Counted from the stretch's first letter, positions 1 through 13,400 are shown. The stretch is 64,000 nucleotides of DNA from Lepus europaeus (GCF_033115175.1 NC_084850.1:496001-560000); one strand, 5' to 3'. Numbers and translations are program-made. The notes: generated by a model not told the origin, from the letters alone.

Positions 1-504
1 TTGTCCTGCTTCAACCATCACCATTATCTAATCCCACAAGATGTTTACCGTTCCCAGAAGAAACCCTGGCCCCAGCCCCTGGCACCCACTCGTCTGCTCG
101 TGGCTCTACAGAGGGGCCCCTTCTACATTCCGCATGCGCGGAGTCGTGCACTGTGTGGCCCTCTGTAAGTGCATGCTGAACTCTGCTGCTGCATGTTTGT
201 GGAATTCCATAGCAGACACAGATAGTTTAGATTCTCCCTTCTACACCTGCTTTTTGTAAAACTCGTACTAAACAGTAAGTACATAGAAAATATGCCTGAA
301 TATGGGTGTGTGTGTGTGTGTGCATGTGGCTGATGGGAGTTTGGGGGACTCCTAGGAGACCCCGGAGGAGGGGGCAGGCCATGCCTGGCCCCAGGGACAG
401 AGGGGGAAGGCGGCATCACACCGTAGTCTAGTGAGGGACGCTCCTGCCGGCGTGGGCTCTGGGCAAGGTACTGAGGGAGGAGCGCTTTCTCTTTTGTTTC
501 TAAG
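1..504 (+). other. TEX28: TEX28 intron (partial)
   Basis: Non-coding DNA upstream of the first visible TEX28 exon. I find no further exon here. A short (TG)n tract at about 305-322 is the only marked structure. The window cuts the gene inside this intron or an earlier exon. Confidence 0.6.
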
Positions 505-640
505 ACGAGCAGTGCTGGAAGAACAGGTGAATGAGCACCTGCAGGGGTACCTGGATGAGATTTACCACCTCAAGCAGAACCTGGCCGCCACTGAAGAGAA
601 GATGGCCTATTTGTCCTATGAGAGAGCCAAGGAGATATGG
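505..640 (+). CDS. TEX28: TEX28 penultimate coding exon
   Basis: This exon codes for a charged, heptad-rich segment (RAVLEEQVNEHLQGYLDEIY, then ...EEKMAYLSYERAKEIW) that matches the C-terminal coiled coil of TEX28, a testis-expressed protein related to the TMCC transmembrane/coiled-coil family. The acceptor AG is at 503-504 after a T-rich tract and the donor GT at 641. The exon is 136 nt, one nucleotide plus 45 codons, and ends in phase 0, which joins cleanly to the exon at 1209. Upstream exons lie outside the window. The function of the protein is not well known. Confidence 0.85.
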
Positions 641-1107
641 GTGAGATTGTGGGGTGGGCTGCAGGCGCCCTCTGAGGCCAGTGAGAATGATGGAAGAATG
701 AGCGGACCTCTTCTGATAGCCCAGACTGAGGCCAGAGCCACATCCTCCCGCCATCCCCTCTCGAGAGTTCCAGGGCAACACACACTGTTGCCGCAGGGCA
801 GGCAGCGCCCAGCCTCCACCGTGCTCCACTCCGTACCATTCAGCTCAGCTGCTTTGGGAACTTGGGCTGGGCAGGTCTCACAGTCCAGAGCTTTTGCTGG
901 AGCCCAGCCCAGAGTTTGTGACTCCAAGACCTGGGATGGGGACAGAATGCCCGCCTATTATCTGGCTTCCCGCCACCCCACCCCCTGCCAGCCCCATAGC
1001 CGTGGGGAGCAGGTCCTCCGGGTCGGGAGACAAGGGATGCTGGCCTCTCAAAGCAGCTCTGAGTCTCCCTGTCTGTCCAAAAAGAGCCAGCGCAGCCGTG
1101 CTGCTTG

Positions 1108-1131
1108 CGCACGCACACACACACACACACA
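1108..1131 (+). repeat. (CA)n microsatellite
   Basis: Short alternating CA tract inside the last TEX28 intron. Confidence 0.8.
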
Positions 1132-1208
1132 CCTGCCACTAGCTCCATTGAGTGGCTGCGCGTTCTGTGCTGCCTTGTGCTAAGCAGCTGCGTTTTTGTC
1201 GCCTGCAG

Positions 1209-1565
1209 GAAGTCATGGAAACTTTCAAGAGCCGAATCTCCAGACTGGAAGCTCTGGAGCGAGTCACTCAGCTGGAGATGACGGAGAACCTCCGAAGCCG
1301 CCCCAGGGAGTTTCTGTTCATCTTCATGAGCCTGCTCCTCACGCTGGCCACTGTCCTCCTGGTCCTCGTCTCCACCGTGTGTGCCTGCCCCTTGTCCCTG
1401 GTCAACTCCCGCCTGCGCACGTGCACCATCCTCGTCCTGCTCGGGCTCGGGGCGCTGGTGTGGCAGAAGCGGCACGCCATCCCCACCACGGCCTGGCAGG
1501 CGTGGATGCCCTCCAGGTGGAGACTGGATGCCAAGGACTCCAAGCCCCCGCCAGGTGGATCTTAA
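1209..1565 (+). CDS. TEX28: TEX28 last coding exon
   Basis: Terminal exon of TEX28: acceptor AG at 1207-1208, 118 codons, stop TAA at 1563-1565. It begins EVMETFKSRISRLEALERV, the end of the coiled coil. A hydrophobic stretch (FLFIFMSLLLTLATVLLVLV) and then a second one (TCTILVLLGLGALVW) follow, so two closely spaced membrane segments are likely, as in TMCC-type proteins. The C-terminal tail is short and basic, then proline- and glycine-rich. In human the gene sits immediately distal to the red/green opsin array and converges on it, as here. The last 3' splice site and the reading frame are intact, so nothing suggests a pseudogene, but most of the gene is not visible. Confidence 0.88.
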   Translation, partial: EVMETFKSRISRLEALERVTQLEMTENLRSRPREFLFIFMSLLLTLATVLLVLVSTVCACPLSLVNSRLRTCTILVLLGLGALVWQKRHAIPTTAWQAWMPSRWRLDAKDSKPPPGGS

Positions 1566-1770
1566 GGGGCCAGGAGCGCCTCCTGCCTGAGAATGCCAAG
1601 GCCCTCCCTCCTTGTGGGTGATGAGGCTCCAGTGAGCACGGCCACCCCAGCCACTCAGATTCCATAGCCGCCAGCCCGGTGAGATGGAGGCACGTGCCCA
1701 CGCCCCACCCCCCGCGCTCCGGTTTGCCTCAGTCCTTCCACGCGCCCTGTAGTCCTGAGGCTTGGGCAAG

Positions 1771-1776
1771 ATTAAA
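1771..1776 (+). terminator. TEX28: TEX28 poly(A) signal ATTAAA
   Basis: ATTAAA about 205 nt after the TEX28 stop codon, the common variant of the poly(A) hexamer. It implies cleavage near 1790, only about 190 bp from the opsin stop codon on the opposite strand. Confidence 0.6.
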
Positions 1777-1983
1777 GTCCGTAACGCGCCGCTCTCGTCT
1801 CTGGCCCTCTCGAGACCCCGCACCTGAGCACGGCGAGGCCCAGGCAGCCCCGAAGTGCAGTGGCAATGTGGGAGACGTTTTCGGTTTTAGCAAAGAGAAA
1901 TTACATTTGTTTCACGGGGATGGAGAAGAAGGAGGGGACAGGTGGCCAAAGCCCCGGTGGGTGTGGCAGGTGGGAGGCAGATG

Positions 1984-2094
1984 TCACGCAGGTGACACTG
2001 AAGAGACAGATGACGCCTCTGTTCTGGAGGCGCTGGAGAGCTCAGAGCTATCCTCGACCTTCTTTCCAAAGAGTTGCAAGATGCAGTTTCGAAA
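1984..2094 (-). CDS. OPN1MW: Cone opsin exon 6 (C-terminal tail)
   Basis: Codes for 36 residues from [12 protein letters not shown] to SSVSSVSPA and the stop (TGA, 1986-1984). The serine/threonine-rich tail is the usual rhodopsin-kinase and arrestin target. The acceptor AG is at 2096-2095. I see no canonical AATAAA on this strand in the 3' flank, so the poly(A) site cannot be placed. Confidence 0.95.
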   Translation of the reverse strand, partial: FRNCILQLFGKKVEDSSELSSASRTEASSVSSVSPA

Positions 2095-5000
2095 CTGGGG
2101 GGACAGAAAACAGCGTTCAGCAGGGCAGGGAAGGCCGGGACGTTGTGCTACAGGTCAGGCTCCCGCATGCCCGAGTGTCCCCCTGCTGACGTCACACCTT
2201 CCTGCTCCCGTCCAGAGCTCTATGAGGGGATGGAGCAAAGCTCCGGCTGTTCCTTGCACATGGTCAGTGTCCATGCTGGTCATCTCATTTAGCGATGCAG
2301 ATGGTGACTAGTGTGGGTTGAAAAATGGGTCACCCGAAAAGAAAGGTCCGAGTCTTGACCACTGGAGCCCGTGGATGTGTCCTCATTTGGAAATACGAGG
2401 GCACTTCAAAAAGTTCATGGAAAATGGAATTAAAAGGTAAGTTTATTTTGGTGCAAAAAGTTTCATACCCCTGGCAGTCGTTTGCAGGGTACACACTTTT
2501 CCATGCAGCTTTTGAAGTCCCTTCACTCTGCGGGTGTATGAAGACGTGCAGCAAGGGAAGGTCGGGCCACCGCTAGAGGGAAGAGGAGCAGCTGCACTCA
2601 GGCAGAGAGGGAGGCTGAAGGCAGGGATTATCGGGGTACACCTTCGAGTCCAGCAATGGCAAGAATTGCCGGCAGCCAGCAGAAGCCAGGACGAGGCAGG
2701 GAACCTGGGGGAGCAGGTGTTGCTGTTGTTTGAAGCCACCCAGTCTGCGGTGGCTTGTTATACGGCAGCCCCAGGACACTTGTACAGGGACCAACAGTGG
2801 TGTCAGCTGTGGGACCCACGTGTACAGTGAGTCACCTCGGCGATACACGGCAAGAGGCTCAGAGGCATTGCACCTCAAAGGAGTGTGATTGCCATCTTGT
2901 TTCTGGTGCCGGAGTTTTGGCACGAGGTGAGGACTGGGTAAACAGCACTCGAGCCACCTGCCTCCGGTACCAGCGGGGGCTCTGCTCTTTGCTGGTTGAC
3001 TGCTAGACATCTGGGCCATCTGAATTTCTCAATGTGTATCTTGTATCATCACAAACTAACCACAATGTTTTCAGGACCCAGACCATAGGTGTTGCCTACA
3101 TATTTTGGGCCTATTCTCAAATATCTCCTACTCCCTCTATCATCAGAATTCTCCAACGACAATAAAGAATTGTTAGCACTAATAACAGTAGGAAAGTTGG
3201 CGGCAGCTAAGGCTGAGGAATGTGTTCACCAAAGTCAGCCAGCATCGCCTTCCTGGGCACCCACGGTGTGCCAGACCCTGCCCCAGGGGGTAGAGCAGGG
3301 AACAAGAGCCGAGTTCTCCGAGCCTCGGCCAGAATGCACAGCAGATGCTGAGAGAAAACTTCGGAAGGCCTCCCAGTGCAGAGGTTCGCCTAGGAGAGGG
3401 GGCTTCGGGAGGGAGAAGGGAAAGAATCAGGTAGACCATGCTTGACAAGATAGCTTTGGTTTCCAGCCAGTGACGCCAGACCTAAAAAGACACCCTTGCC
3501 ACAGACAGGAAATGGGTACGGGTATGTCAACTACATAGTTCCCAGGAATCAGGGGCAGGACTGGTCCTGCCTACGCTGTTTGGAAATCGCCAGGATGAAT
3601 GCATGCCTGAGGAACTCCTCAGCCCTCCCAGCTGCTTGGGCAAGTGGGAGCCAGGGTGGGGCAGCCATCAGATGGATGAGCAGAGGGCAGTGGGTTGGGA
3701 GGGGTCTGGTGAAATGGGAGGCCCCTGGGGGGCGTCTGCACCTTAACGAAGTGTCCATAGTCAGGAGGTGATGAGCCTCGTGAGGTCACCCAGAACCTAC
3801 CAGGAGAGTCCCGAAGTCATGGGCGACTCGCTGAGGCCCAAATGCAGGCTAATGATGGTTCCTGTCGGACGGGATCTCGGGCGAGACCACAGTGCCTGCC
3901 TGCTGAGCTGACCTGTGGCCATGTGAAAGCCCTTTCTTGACCAGCATAGGCAAGAAGGGACTGTTTTTGTTCTTATAGAAGAACAGACTCAAAAAATTAA
4001 GAGTTTGAAAACAGGAAGAAGGTGGTTGAGAGAAGCGTGGAGTCTGTAAACTCTGGAGGATGAGCCCAGGGTACACGCAGACCTGCACACTAAATCCTAG
4101 AGCGTGTGTACTCCAGGGGAGCCCCTGGAGCCCCAGAGCAGAGCTCTCCAGCACCAACAGCAGGGAGGTGCACAACACACAGATGTGCTGGGCTGGGATC
4201 ACCACAGGGTTCCAGATGGCATGCCCAAGCCTTCAGCTAACGGCTGGGGCTGGGTCGCCTTTTCCTGGTGGTTATCAGGCTCCCCCAGATGTTCTGTGGG
4301 CTCCTTGTTGGAGATGCGATTCCAAGTGGGAGCCAACCCTGGATTCTTCCAGGCTCTATAATCAAGTTCCATCTCCTGATGGCATTACTTACCTGCCGAT
4401 TCATGAAGACGTAGATAATGGGGTTGTAGATGGTGGCACTTTTGGCAAAGTAGGATGGTATGGCAGCCACCAGAGGGTGGAAAGAGTAGCCAGGGTGGGC
4501 AGTAGCAAAGCATGCGAAGAAGGCGTAGGGGCCCCAGCAGAGGCAGTATGCACAGACCATCACCACCACCATGCGGGTCACCTCCTTCTCAGCCTTCTGG
4601 GTGGACTCAGATTCTTTCTGTTGCTTAGCCACCTGGAGAAAGCAGGGACAGTGAGTGGAGCCGTCATCCAGGGCTCTTGTCTGAAGGGACTCCACGCTGC
4701 CATCGCTTGGGCAGTGAGGTCAGAGAGGTGGCAAGAGCAGGGCAGCCCAGGAAGAGGGAGTCCTGGGGAGGAGCAGCCAGCGGTCAGCCCCACCCTGACT
4801 CAGGTCACAGCCTGCCCCAGGCAGCCGCAGTGGCCCTCAAGGACTGCCTGCCAGCTTTGAGTGGCAAGCAGCTGGCCTGGCCTGAGACTCCCCCTAGACC
4901 TGGGCTCAGGGCTGAGCGTGGAGGCCTAAATGGATCACTGGAGAAAGGGCTACGAATGAGAGAGGGGACAAGATGGGAAATGGGGGGCGGGGGTGGCAAG

Positions 5001-7413
5001 AGCAGTTGGGGTTTCTGGCTCCTCCAGAGAGCAGGCAGGCAGTCCCGGCCCTTCCCATCCTGTGAGCTGAAGACAGGGGACCTGGGGCTGGAACTACCAC
5101 CGCAGCCAGAAGTGCGGAGTGCGTCCTCGAGGGAACTGCCTGGCCATCACTGGCACTGGGCATTTTCTTCCAGGCGCGGAATCCTCGTATCTGAGGAGCC
5201 GCAGGGACTGGCTGGGGACAGGAGAGCACCCTGGGTGAGCCCTTGGGCCAGCCTGGACAGCCCGCCAGGCACGGCTGAGGCCAGTGGGGCACGGGGCTCA
5301 CCGTGCGGATGGCCATCCACACTTGCAGGTAGCACAGCACGATGACGCTGAGTGGGATGATGCAGCATGTGACCATGAGCACCATCATGTAGGACTGCAC
5401 GCCGGGGTACGAGGTGCCGCTGAACACGTCCGGGCCGCATGAGGTCTTCAGGCCGTAGGGCCAGTACCTGGCGGGGGGCGGGGGGAGTCAGCAGCCCAGG
5501 GCCCCCGACCCAGCGTGTCACTCACGTGGATGGGGTTTGGCTTTGTTTCTTAATGGAGGTGGATTCATATTACATGAATTCCCCGTATGAAAGTGGACAG
5601 CTCCGTGGGATCCAGGCCACTGCCAGTGTTGTGTAACCTCCACGTCTACATCCAGAAAGAAAACCCTCGGGCAGCATCTTGGTAAATCCTGGCCCAGGTA
5701 AAGGCCTCACGCCTCCCCTGTACAGTTTCCGTGATGACATTCAGTGCGCTCACAATGCTGTGTGGCTGTGACCATGATCTGCTTCCCAGAAGCGTGGAAG
5801 CTTCCCCAGGAAAGGGCAGCCTCTCTCCTAACACCGCTCATTCATGTCGTTGTCATATCAGACAGCAAAATGCATTGTCTTCAGCCCGGCCCTCAAACGT
5901 GAGCCCTTTGCTTGGAACTTGGTGGTTCTCTGCAAACAAGCAGCTTGGCTAAGATACCGTGCACCTGCAGGCCCACGCATACTTCTAACTGGAGCAGCCT
6001 CTGAAAGGGGGGCCCAAAGTGTGCAAGGAGCAGGCCTGGCACAAGGCCGGTGAGAGGGTCCTGTGGTGCCCTGAGTTCCCTTCCGGCCACAACGATGGCC
6101 CGGGCTTGTGCTCAGAGGAAGCAGGGCGCATTTCTCTCTGTTGCAGCCAAGTGGAGTCAGACATTCACAGCCATTGCATGCTTTGAGGCCTTGGAGGCCC
6201 CGCAACAGGAACTGACGTGCCCAGAAGCCACCAAGTCTGACCGGCCCCGCTCCATCCCAAACCCTTGCATCCTTACCTGCTCCAACCGAAGATGGGAGGG
6301 GCCGTCCACACAGCAGCCCAGATCCAGGAGAAGGTGATGCCTGCGATGGCCAGCTTGGCATCGAATCTCACGTTGCCAAAGGGCTTGCAGACCACCAGCC
6401 ACCTCTCCCAGGAAATGATGGCCAGGGACCAGAGCCCCGTGATCCCTGTGGGGGAGAGCACCCAGGCGAGGGCTTTCAGCTGAGACAAGGAGGACTGGCC
6501 CACCAGCATCACCTCTTCCTTCCCTGGCCAGGGGACAGCTTTCACGAGAGATGGCTGTCGCCACAGTGTTTTAGGGTTCAGGGTGATGAACAGGCCTCTC
6601 GGGTAGTTGATTTCTTTAACACCTGCTTGTGATTTTTCTTCCCCATCTCATCCTGCCTCTTCTGCCTGCTTCCTCCGTGAGCACTGACCCTAGTGGCCTA
6701 GTGTATTCCCCTCCGTTTTCCTACTTTCTTCTTCTGCCTCCCCTCCCCTTCCCTTGCCCCACACTGGAGTGTGTGTGCTTGACACCAGACTGTGGCTGCT
6801 GCCTCCAGCTCCCTGGGAGAAGCAGTGATGACGCAAGTACTTGAGTCCCTGCCACCGTCGGGAGACCTGGGCTGAGTTCCCAGCTCCCAGCTTCAGCCTG
6901 GCCCACACCTGGCCTTTGGTGGCATTTGGGAAGTAAACCACTAGATGGACGTGCTCTTTCAAATATTTAAGACTTGGGTAACCATCTTTCAGTATAATTG
7001 GCAGCCTTTGCAAGCTTATGGATCTCATTCTAAGCATTTACAGACAGGCTTCCCAGGAGGCCAAGGGCGTCCATGGCATCAAAATGGGTGCCGAAGAGGT
7101 GGGTGCTTGGTACCAGAGTGACCCAAGGGCGAACCATGAGCAGAGACAAAGCAGAGACAGGGGTCGGCACTGTGGTGTAGCAAGTGAGGCCAATGCCTGC
7201 GGTGCCAGCGTTCCACGTGGGCACCGGTTTGAGTCCCAGCTCCTTCACTTCCGATTCAGCTCTCTGCTGTGACCTGGGAGGGCAGTGGAGGATAGCCTGA
7301 GCCCTTGGGCCCCTGCACCCACATGGGAGACCCGGAGGAGGCTACTGGTTCCTGGCTTCAGATCAGCGCAGCTCCAGCCATTGCGGCCATTTGGGGAGTG
7401 AACCAGCAGATGG

Positions 7414-7472
<59 letters not shown>

Positions 7473-10400
7473 CCTCTCTCTGCCTCTCCTCTTTCTGGTT
7501 AGCTCTGGCCTTCAAATAAATAAATACACCTTTTTAAAAAAAAACAGAGACAGTCTTGGGGGGGACGTGGGGGCCACTTTGGGGAGGAACTTTGTCTGGC
7601 CTTCCCCAGTCACTGCACTTGTGTACTGTGGCCAGCAACATCTTCCCCACGACAGGCAGTTCGATGGAGGGAGAGGCCAGTAAGAGTGGCGAGGAGGTGG
7701 CGCCAGATGGCATGGCTAGGGTTGCAGTGGCTCTCCCACCTCCAGCCACCTCCTCTCCAGACAAAGTGCCAGCTCCTGAGCATGGCGCCCGAGGCCTCCG
7801 AGACCTGGGCCCGCCTGCCTTGCTCAGCTCACTTGCACGCTGCTCCCCTCCTCTGCTTCCCTGGCCGCCACTCGCTCCTGGCCTCTCCTCGGCCGTCCTT
7901 TCTGAGAGGACTGATGGCGGTCCCGTGCGGCCACTCCCTGTGTATGCAAGGCCTGGCGTGCTGAGCAGATTCGTGGCGCACAGAAGCATCAATGATGGGG
8001 CTGGAGAGAGGGATCCAGACTCTGTTTCAGAATCTGGAACTCTCTACTGGGAATTGCATCTTTCCCCCAGGGGGAGCTGACACAGGTGAGCTGAGAGCGT
8101 GTGCATCCCAGATTTGGGGGCAGGGGGTACACATCCTGCCAGAGCCCTAGAGTCCTCCCCTCTCATACTGCTCTGGGATTGTCTGGCTGTGTATGTGTCT
8201 CCTCCCATGCCAATCACACAGCCCCAAACTAGCCATGGGACTCCGGGGGTTGGGGGGAGTGGACTCCAGCAACACATGTGCAGCAAGTCGTGCCCACAGA
8301 AGCCTCCAGAACCCTGCAAGCCCATCTTGCCGCCCCTCTGGTGACCTTGGCCCAGCTTCACCTTGTAGATCGCACACGCACAGCAGACACACCTCATCCA
8401 AGCCTGGGCCCCCAGCAGCTTACCACACAAGGACACAGTGTAGCCCTCCACAACACACAGAGGGTGGCCCAGCACAAAGTAGCCAAAGAACTGGTTCACC
8501 ACACTGATGGTGCTGGCGATGAGAGTCTCCGCTAGGTCAGCCACTGCCAAGTTCACCAGGATCCAGTTCAGAGGGTGACGCAGCTTCTTGAACCTCATGG
8601 TGGCTACCAGCACCAGCCCGTTTGTGAAGACAGATGCAATGACCACGAGGATCATCCAGGCACTGGTGAGATGGTACACCCACCGGGGAGCAATGTGGTA
8701 ATTCGGGCCTTCGAAGGGGCCTGGAGGCAGGAGGCACAGGGTAGAGAGGGGAGCCAGGCCACAGCGTCACTCACCGGCCCTAGATCTCGATCCCATCTTT
8801 CCATGCCCCCTCCCAGGCTTCTGCACCCTGCTGCCGCTCCCCTCACCTTGGCAAGCAGCCCATTCCCTGAAGCCAGGGGCCGGTGCCTGGGGGGTCCCCC
8901 GCACTGGCACCTTGAACTTAACGGATGACTCAGGCTTCTGGTCCTGCACGTCTTCCTATTGTGGGAACTTTGGCCAGTGTCTTGGGTCCCTTCCATAGAT
9001 GAGGTTAGCAGCGGCCTTCCTGAAGCCTTGCCAGCTTCCCCAGGCTCTTGGCTTGCTTCCTCCCAGGAGCCGACACAGTGAGAAGTCAGTGCCCGTGGCC
9101 GGGCAGAGAGTCCTCTCCAGACCCCAGCTGTGCCGCACCTAACTCGCAGCCTCCAGAACAGTGACAAATGAGCTCACCGTTTGAAAGCTACCCCGTCTAG
9201 GGCCATTTCTTTTTTTTCTTTCTTCTTTTTTTTTTTTTTTTAATTTTTTTGACAGGCAGAGTGGACAGTGAGAGAGAGAGAGACAGAGAGAAAGGTCTTC
9301 CTTTTGCCGTTGGTTCACCCTCCAATGGCCGCCGCGGTTGGCGCGCTGCGGCTGGCGCACCGCGCCGATCCGATGGCAGGAGCCAGGGGCTTATCCTGGT
9401 CTCCCATGGGGTGCAGGACCCAAGCACTTGGGCCATCCTCCACTGCACTCCCTGGCCACAGCAGAGAGCTGGCCTGGAAGAGGGACAACCGGGACAGAAT
9501 CCGGTGCCCCAACCGGGACTAGAACCCGGTGTGCCGGCGCCGCAAGGCGGAGGATTAGCCTAGTGAGCCGCGGCACCGGCCGGGCCATTTCTTATTGCAG
9601 CCCGCACTATGACCCGGGAGGCCAACTCCTCTTCTTCACAGAGAGCGGTCAGCGTATAGCAGGTGCACAGAGAATGAGTGGATTGCGTATGCCCCCGAGT
9701 TCAGATCCTGGAGTTGTACTCTGCAGGCCTCACCGTGTGAGCAGATTTGGAGGCGGAGATACGCACACGGTACGGGCCACGGGACAAGAACGGCAGACAT
9801 GCTTCCCCGAGCCAAGGAATGCCATGGATCAGCGGAAGCATGGAAGCTGAAGACCGCTGTGGCACGCATTCTCCCTGTGAGCCCCTGAAGGAAGCGCCCT
9901 GTCGCCACCTTGACCCCAGACAGCGGGCCCCATACTTGAGAGCCAAGACCTTCCTCTTGTGTGAGGCAGCTGGTATGTGGTGCTGTGTCATGGCAGCCCC
10001 CGGAAACCCATGTAGCACAAAGGACGGCTAATGCATCTTGTCATGACACAGTGGCTGTCAACCCATTGTGTTGAAAGGAACTTTCTTGCCACTGCTTGAA
10101 AGGGCTGCAAACCCCAGGCTCTGCTGCCTTATAGCACGGTCTCATGGCAAAACCTCAATGCTAACTAACTTAAGAAAAGCAGGGCCGGCGCTGTGGCTTA
10201 ACAGGCTAATCCTCCGCCTTGCGGCGCCAGCCCACCAGGTTCTAGTCCCGGTCGGGGCGCCGGATTCTATCCCAGTTGCCCCTCTTCCAGGCCAGCTCTC
10301 TGCTGTGGCCCAGGAGGGCAGTGGAGGATGGCCCAAGTCCTTGGGCCCTGCACCCCCATGGGAGACCAGGAGAAGCACCTGGCTCCTGGCTTCGGATCAG

Positions 10401-13400
10401 CGAGATGCGCCGGCCGCAGTGGCCATTGGAGGGTGAACCAATGGCAAAAGGAAGACCTTTCTCTCTGTCTCTCTCTCTCTCTCACTATCCACTCGGCCTG
10501 TCTAAATAAATAAATAAATAAAATTAAAAAAAAAAAAGAAAAGCAGATTTCCTATGGCTAGGAGGGAGGTATAAATATTAGCCCAGTGCAGCTGGACCCT
10601 GTGATGCCATTCATCCCTCCCAGAACCCTGCACAGGATCTGTGTGAGCAGTAGGGACAGTGAGTTGACAAGTCAAGACTGTGCGTCTCAGCCTCTGTTGC
10701 AGACAGGACAGAGCGAATCAATGGGGCTGCTAATGGACCCCAGGTCAGAGAAACCCCAAGCCCCAGGCAGATCTTCCCCGGCAGGTGCAGTAGTTCCTAT
10801 GTGAGCTGGGCAGCTGAGAGCAGCACTTTGGAGCACTCCCATTTCTAGGCAAGTGCGAGGTGGAGGGGGGGCCAGGAGCTTCCAGCATAGCGACCAGAGG
10901 AGCTGTCCCAGCCTGGTGCCCTCCTCTTAAGACCCTGGCTGGGACGCTCACATCCTGTCCCAGAGTGCCTGAGTTTGAGTCTTCGCTCGGCTCTGCTCCC
11001 GATCACAGCTCCCTGCTAATGTGCACCCTGGGAGGCAGCAGGTGAGGGCTTAAGTGATTGGGATTCTGCTACCCACGTGGGGAACCTAGATTGAAATCCA
11101 AGATCCTGGCCGGCGCCATGGCTTAACAGGCTAATCCTCTGCCGGCACACCGGGTTCTAGTCCCGGTTGGGGCGCCGGATTCTGTCCCGGTTGCCCCTCT
11201 TCCAGGCCAGCTCTCTGCTATGGCCCGGGAAGGCAGTGGAGGATGGCCCAAGTGCTTGGGTCCTGCACCCACATGGGAGACCAGGAGAAGCACTTGGCTC
11301 CTGGCTTCGGATCAGCGCGATGTGCTGGCTGCAGCGGCCATTGGAGGGTGAACCAGCGGCAAAAAGGAAGACCTTTCTCTGTGTCTCTCTCTCTCTCACT
11401 ATCCACTCTGCCTATCAAAAAAAAAAAAAAAAAGAAAGAAAGAAAGAAATCCAAGCTCCTGTGTTGGCCTGGCCCAACAGTAACTGTAGTGGGCATTTGG
11501 GAAGTGAAGCAGCAGATAGGGATGTACTTGCTCTCTCTCTCTCTCCTTCCCTCCCTTCTTCTCAAATAAATCAAAATAAATAAATAAAGTTAAACATATA
11601 AAAGGAGGAAGGAGTGTAGGGAAGGGTGGGCAGAGAATCTAGAATTCTTTCTAGATTATAATTTGGAGCCCTGTATATATTTTGTTACATAATTATGAAG
11701 CAAAATTAAATAGAAAGAACAATCCCTGAAAATAAAAAATAAAAACAAATGGACTTAAATGTATTTCTATTCAGAGGGACTACCCTAAGGGACTTGTAAG
11801 CACATTGGTTGGACTACACAGCCTAGGATCCTATAAAAATGTTGTGCTGTGGTGATCACATTCGTGGCGGTAGTGTTGGTATCATTATTTTGAGACGTGT
11901 GTGTTGAGATAAATTATATGATATTCTCTTTCACTCTACCCAAAGCCCTGGAAAACAGGCGATCTTGCCAAAACACAGCCTGCCTTCGAGCGGGCCTTCA
12001 GATCAACTAGCAACCTACAGAAAACTAACAATGAACAAGGTCTGAGGAGCCATGCGTGAAATGTGGGCCAGTCCAGGCACAAGTGACTTGTCTTCTTCAA
12101 TCGCTCAATCAATCAATAGCAGGGCTAGTGTATGGCCAGCAGCAGGCCATATGACCACTGGCTCAAGTCCCAGCTGCTCCACTTCGGATCCAACTCCCTG
12201 CTAATGTGCCTTGGAAAGCGGCAGAAGCTGGTCCAAGCCAAGCCTTGGCTACCCATGTGGGAAACCCAGATGGTCAGGCTCCTGGCTTTGGCTTAGTCCA
12301 GCCCTGGTCGTTGTAGCCATTTGGGGAGTGAAGCAGTGAATGGAAGATCTCTGCCTGTCTCTACCAAGTTACAGAACAATGGTAATGAATGAGGTCAGTC
12401 TGTCTCTCTGTGTTTCTCTGCCTTCCCGATAAAATGAAAAGCAATGAATAAATGAGTCATTTCCTGAAGATGCCTTGCATTTGGTTCCAAGAATCAGGTG
12501 GAAAGGCTTAGCGGAGGGACGCTCAGTGATAGGCGCCAGAGTTCATTGCAACCTACTGTGGGAGATGCTTGAGGTTTTGCAAACAGAAACGCCAACTCTT
12601 GGCAAAAGGCATCTCATGCAGCGGTGAAACGGGGGGGTGGGGTGGGGGTGGTCCCTAGGGAGTGTGCTGCTCCCATTCCAGCAAGGAAAGCTGGGGCACT
12701 GCAGCGTGTCAGCCAGGTTGGCCCAAGCTGCTTGTTGCTAAGCAGCACTTGGCCCAGGCTGCACTCCGCCCTCCCCAAGAGATACTGCCAACTCAAGGAG
12801 CGAGTGTGGCTCTGAGGAGGGCCCCCCACCAGGTGCCAGGTGCCTGGGTGGAGGTGGGGGTGGGGGGCTGAGCAGCGTCCTGACCGGCAGCTCCCCATGG
12901 GGCAGACCCTGGGCTGTCCTGTTGAGCTTCCAGATTTCTGCTGGGCCTAAGTGCTCTCTCCCAGGGCCGCTCAAAATGGAGAGGCTGCCCTGGGCCCCAA
13001 GCGAGCCTCTTCGCCCCCACAGCTGTGCAGCCAACTGGGCACAGCTGGGCGAGATGACGGGTACAGTCTCATCCAACCTGAAGGCTCTGGAAATCGCTCA
13101 CCCTCCACGGGGGCACACTCTCCTGCCTGTCAGGGTCTCAAGGTGAGTTGGTACAGGCAGGCGGATGGGACCAGGGTTCCATGCCATGGGCGCTCAGCAC
13201 TGGTGGAGGGGTCCCAAAGACAGAGCTAACGGACTCTCCCTGGAACACAGGTTCTCCGAGGGCCTTGGAGCCCGTGTGGTTTGTATTTGGAAAGAACCCT
13301 CCCCCTTCATGTCATCACCAAACCTAAGGGAGACCCTCTCGGCTGCTGGGCTGTGCAGAAAAGACACTGCCCTGGCCTGCCTGCTCACCTCTGGTGGAGT

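Larger units (their letters stand above)
8721..13388 (-). other. OPN1MW: Cone opsin intron 1
   Basis: 4.7-kb intron, the longest of the gene. It contains CSINEs at 9212-9581, 10183-10535, 10950-11590 (with a younger copy inside) and 12118-12445. The stretches 8721-9199, 9600-10170, 11600-12110 and 12450-13388 hold nothing I recognise. Confidence 0.8.

Noticed and set aside
840-1823. 327-codon open frame on the minus strand
   Set aside because: It is antisense to the last TEX28 exon, whose splice sites and protein are clear.
4060-4860. 266-codon open frame on the plus strand
   Set aside because: Antisense shadow of opsin exon 5.
7418-7480. Regularly repeated tract that might suggest a CRISPR-like array
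   Set aside because: Simple (TC)n microsatellite within a SINE tail; no spacers.
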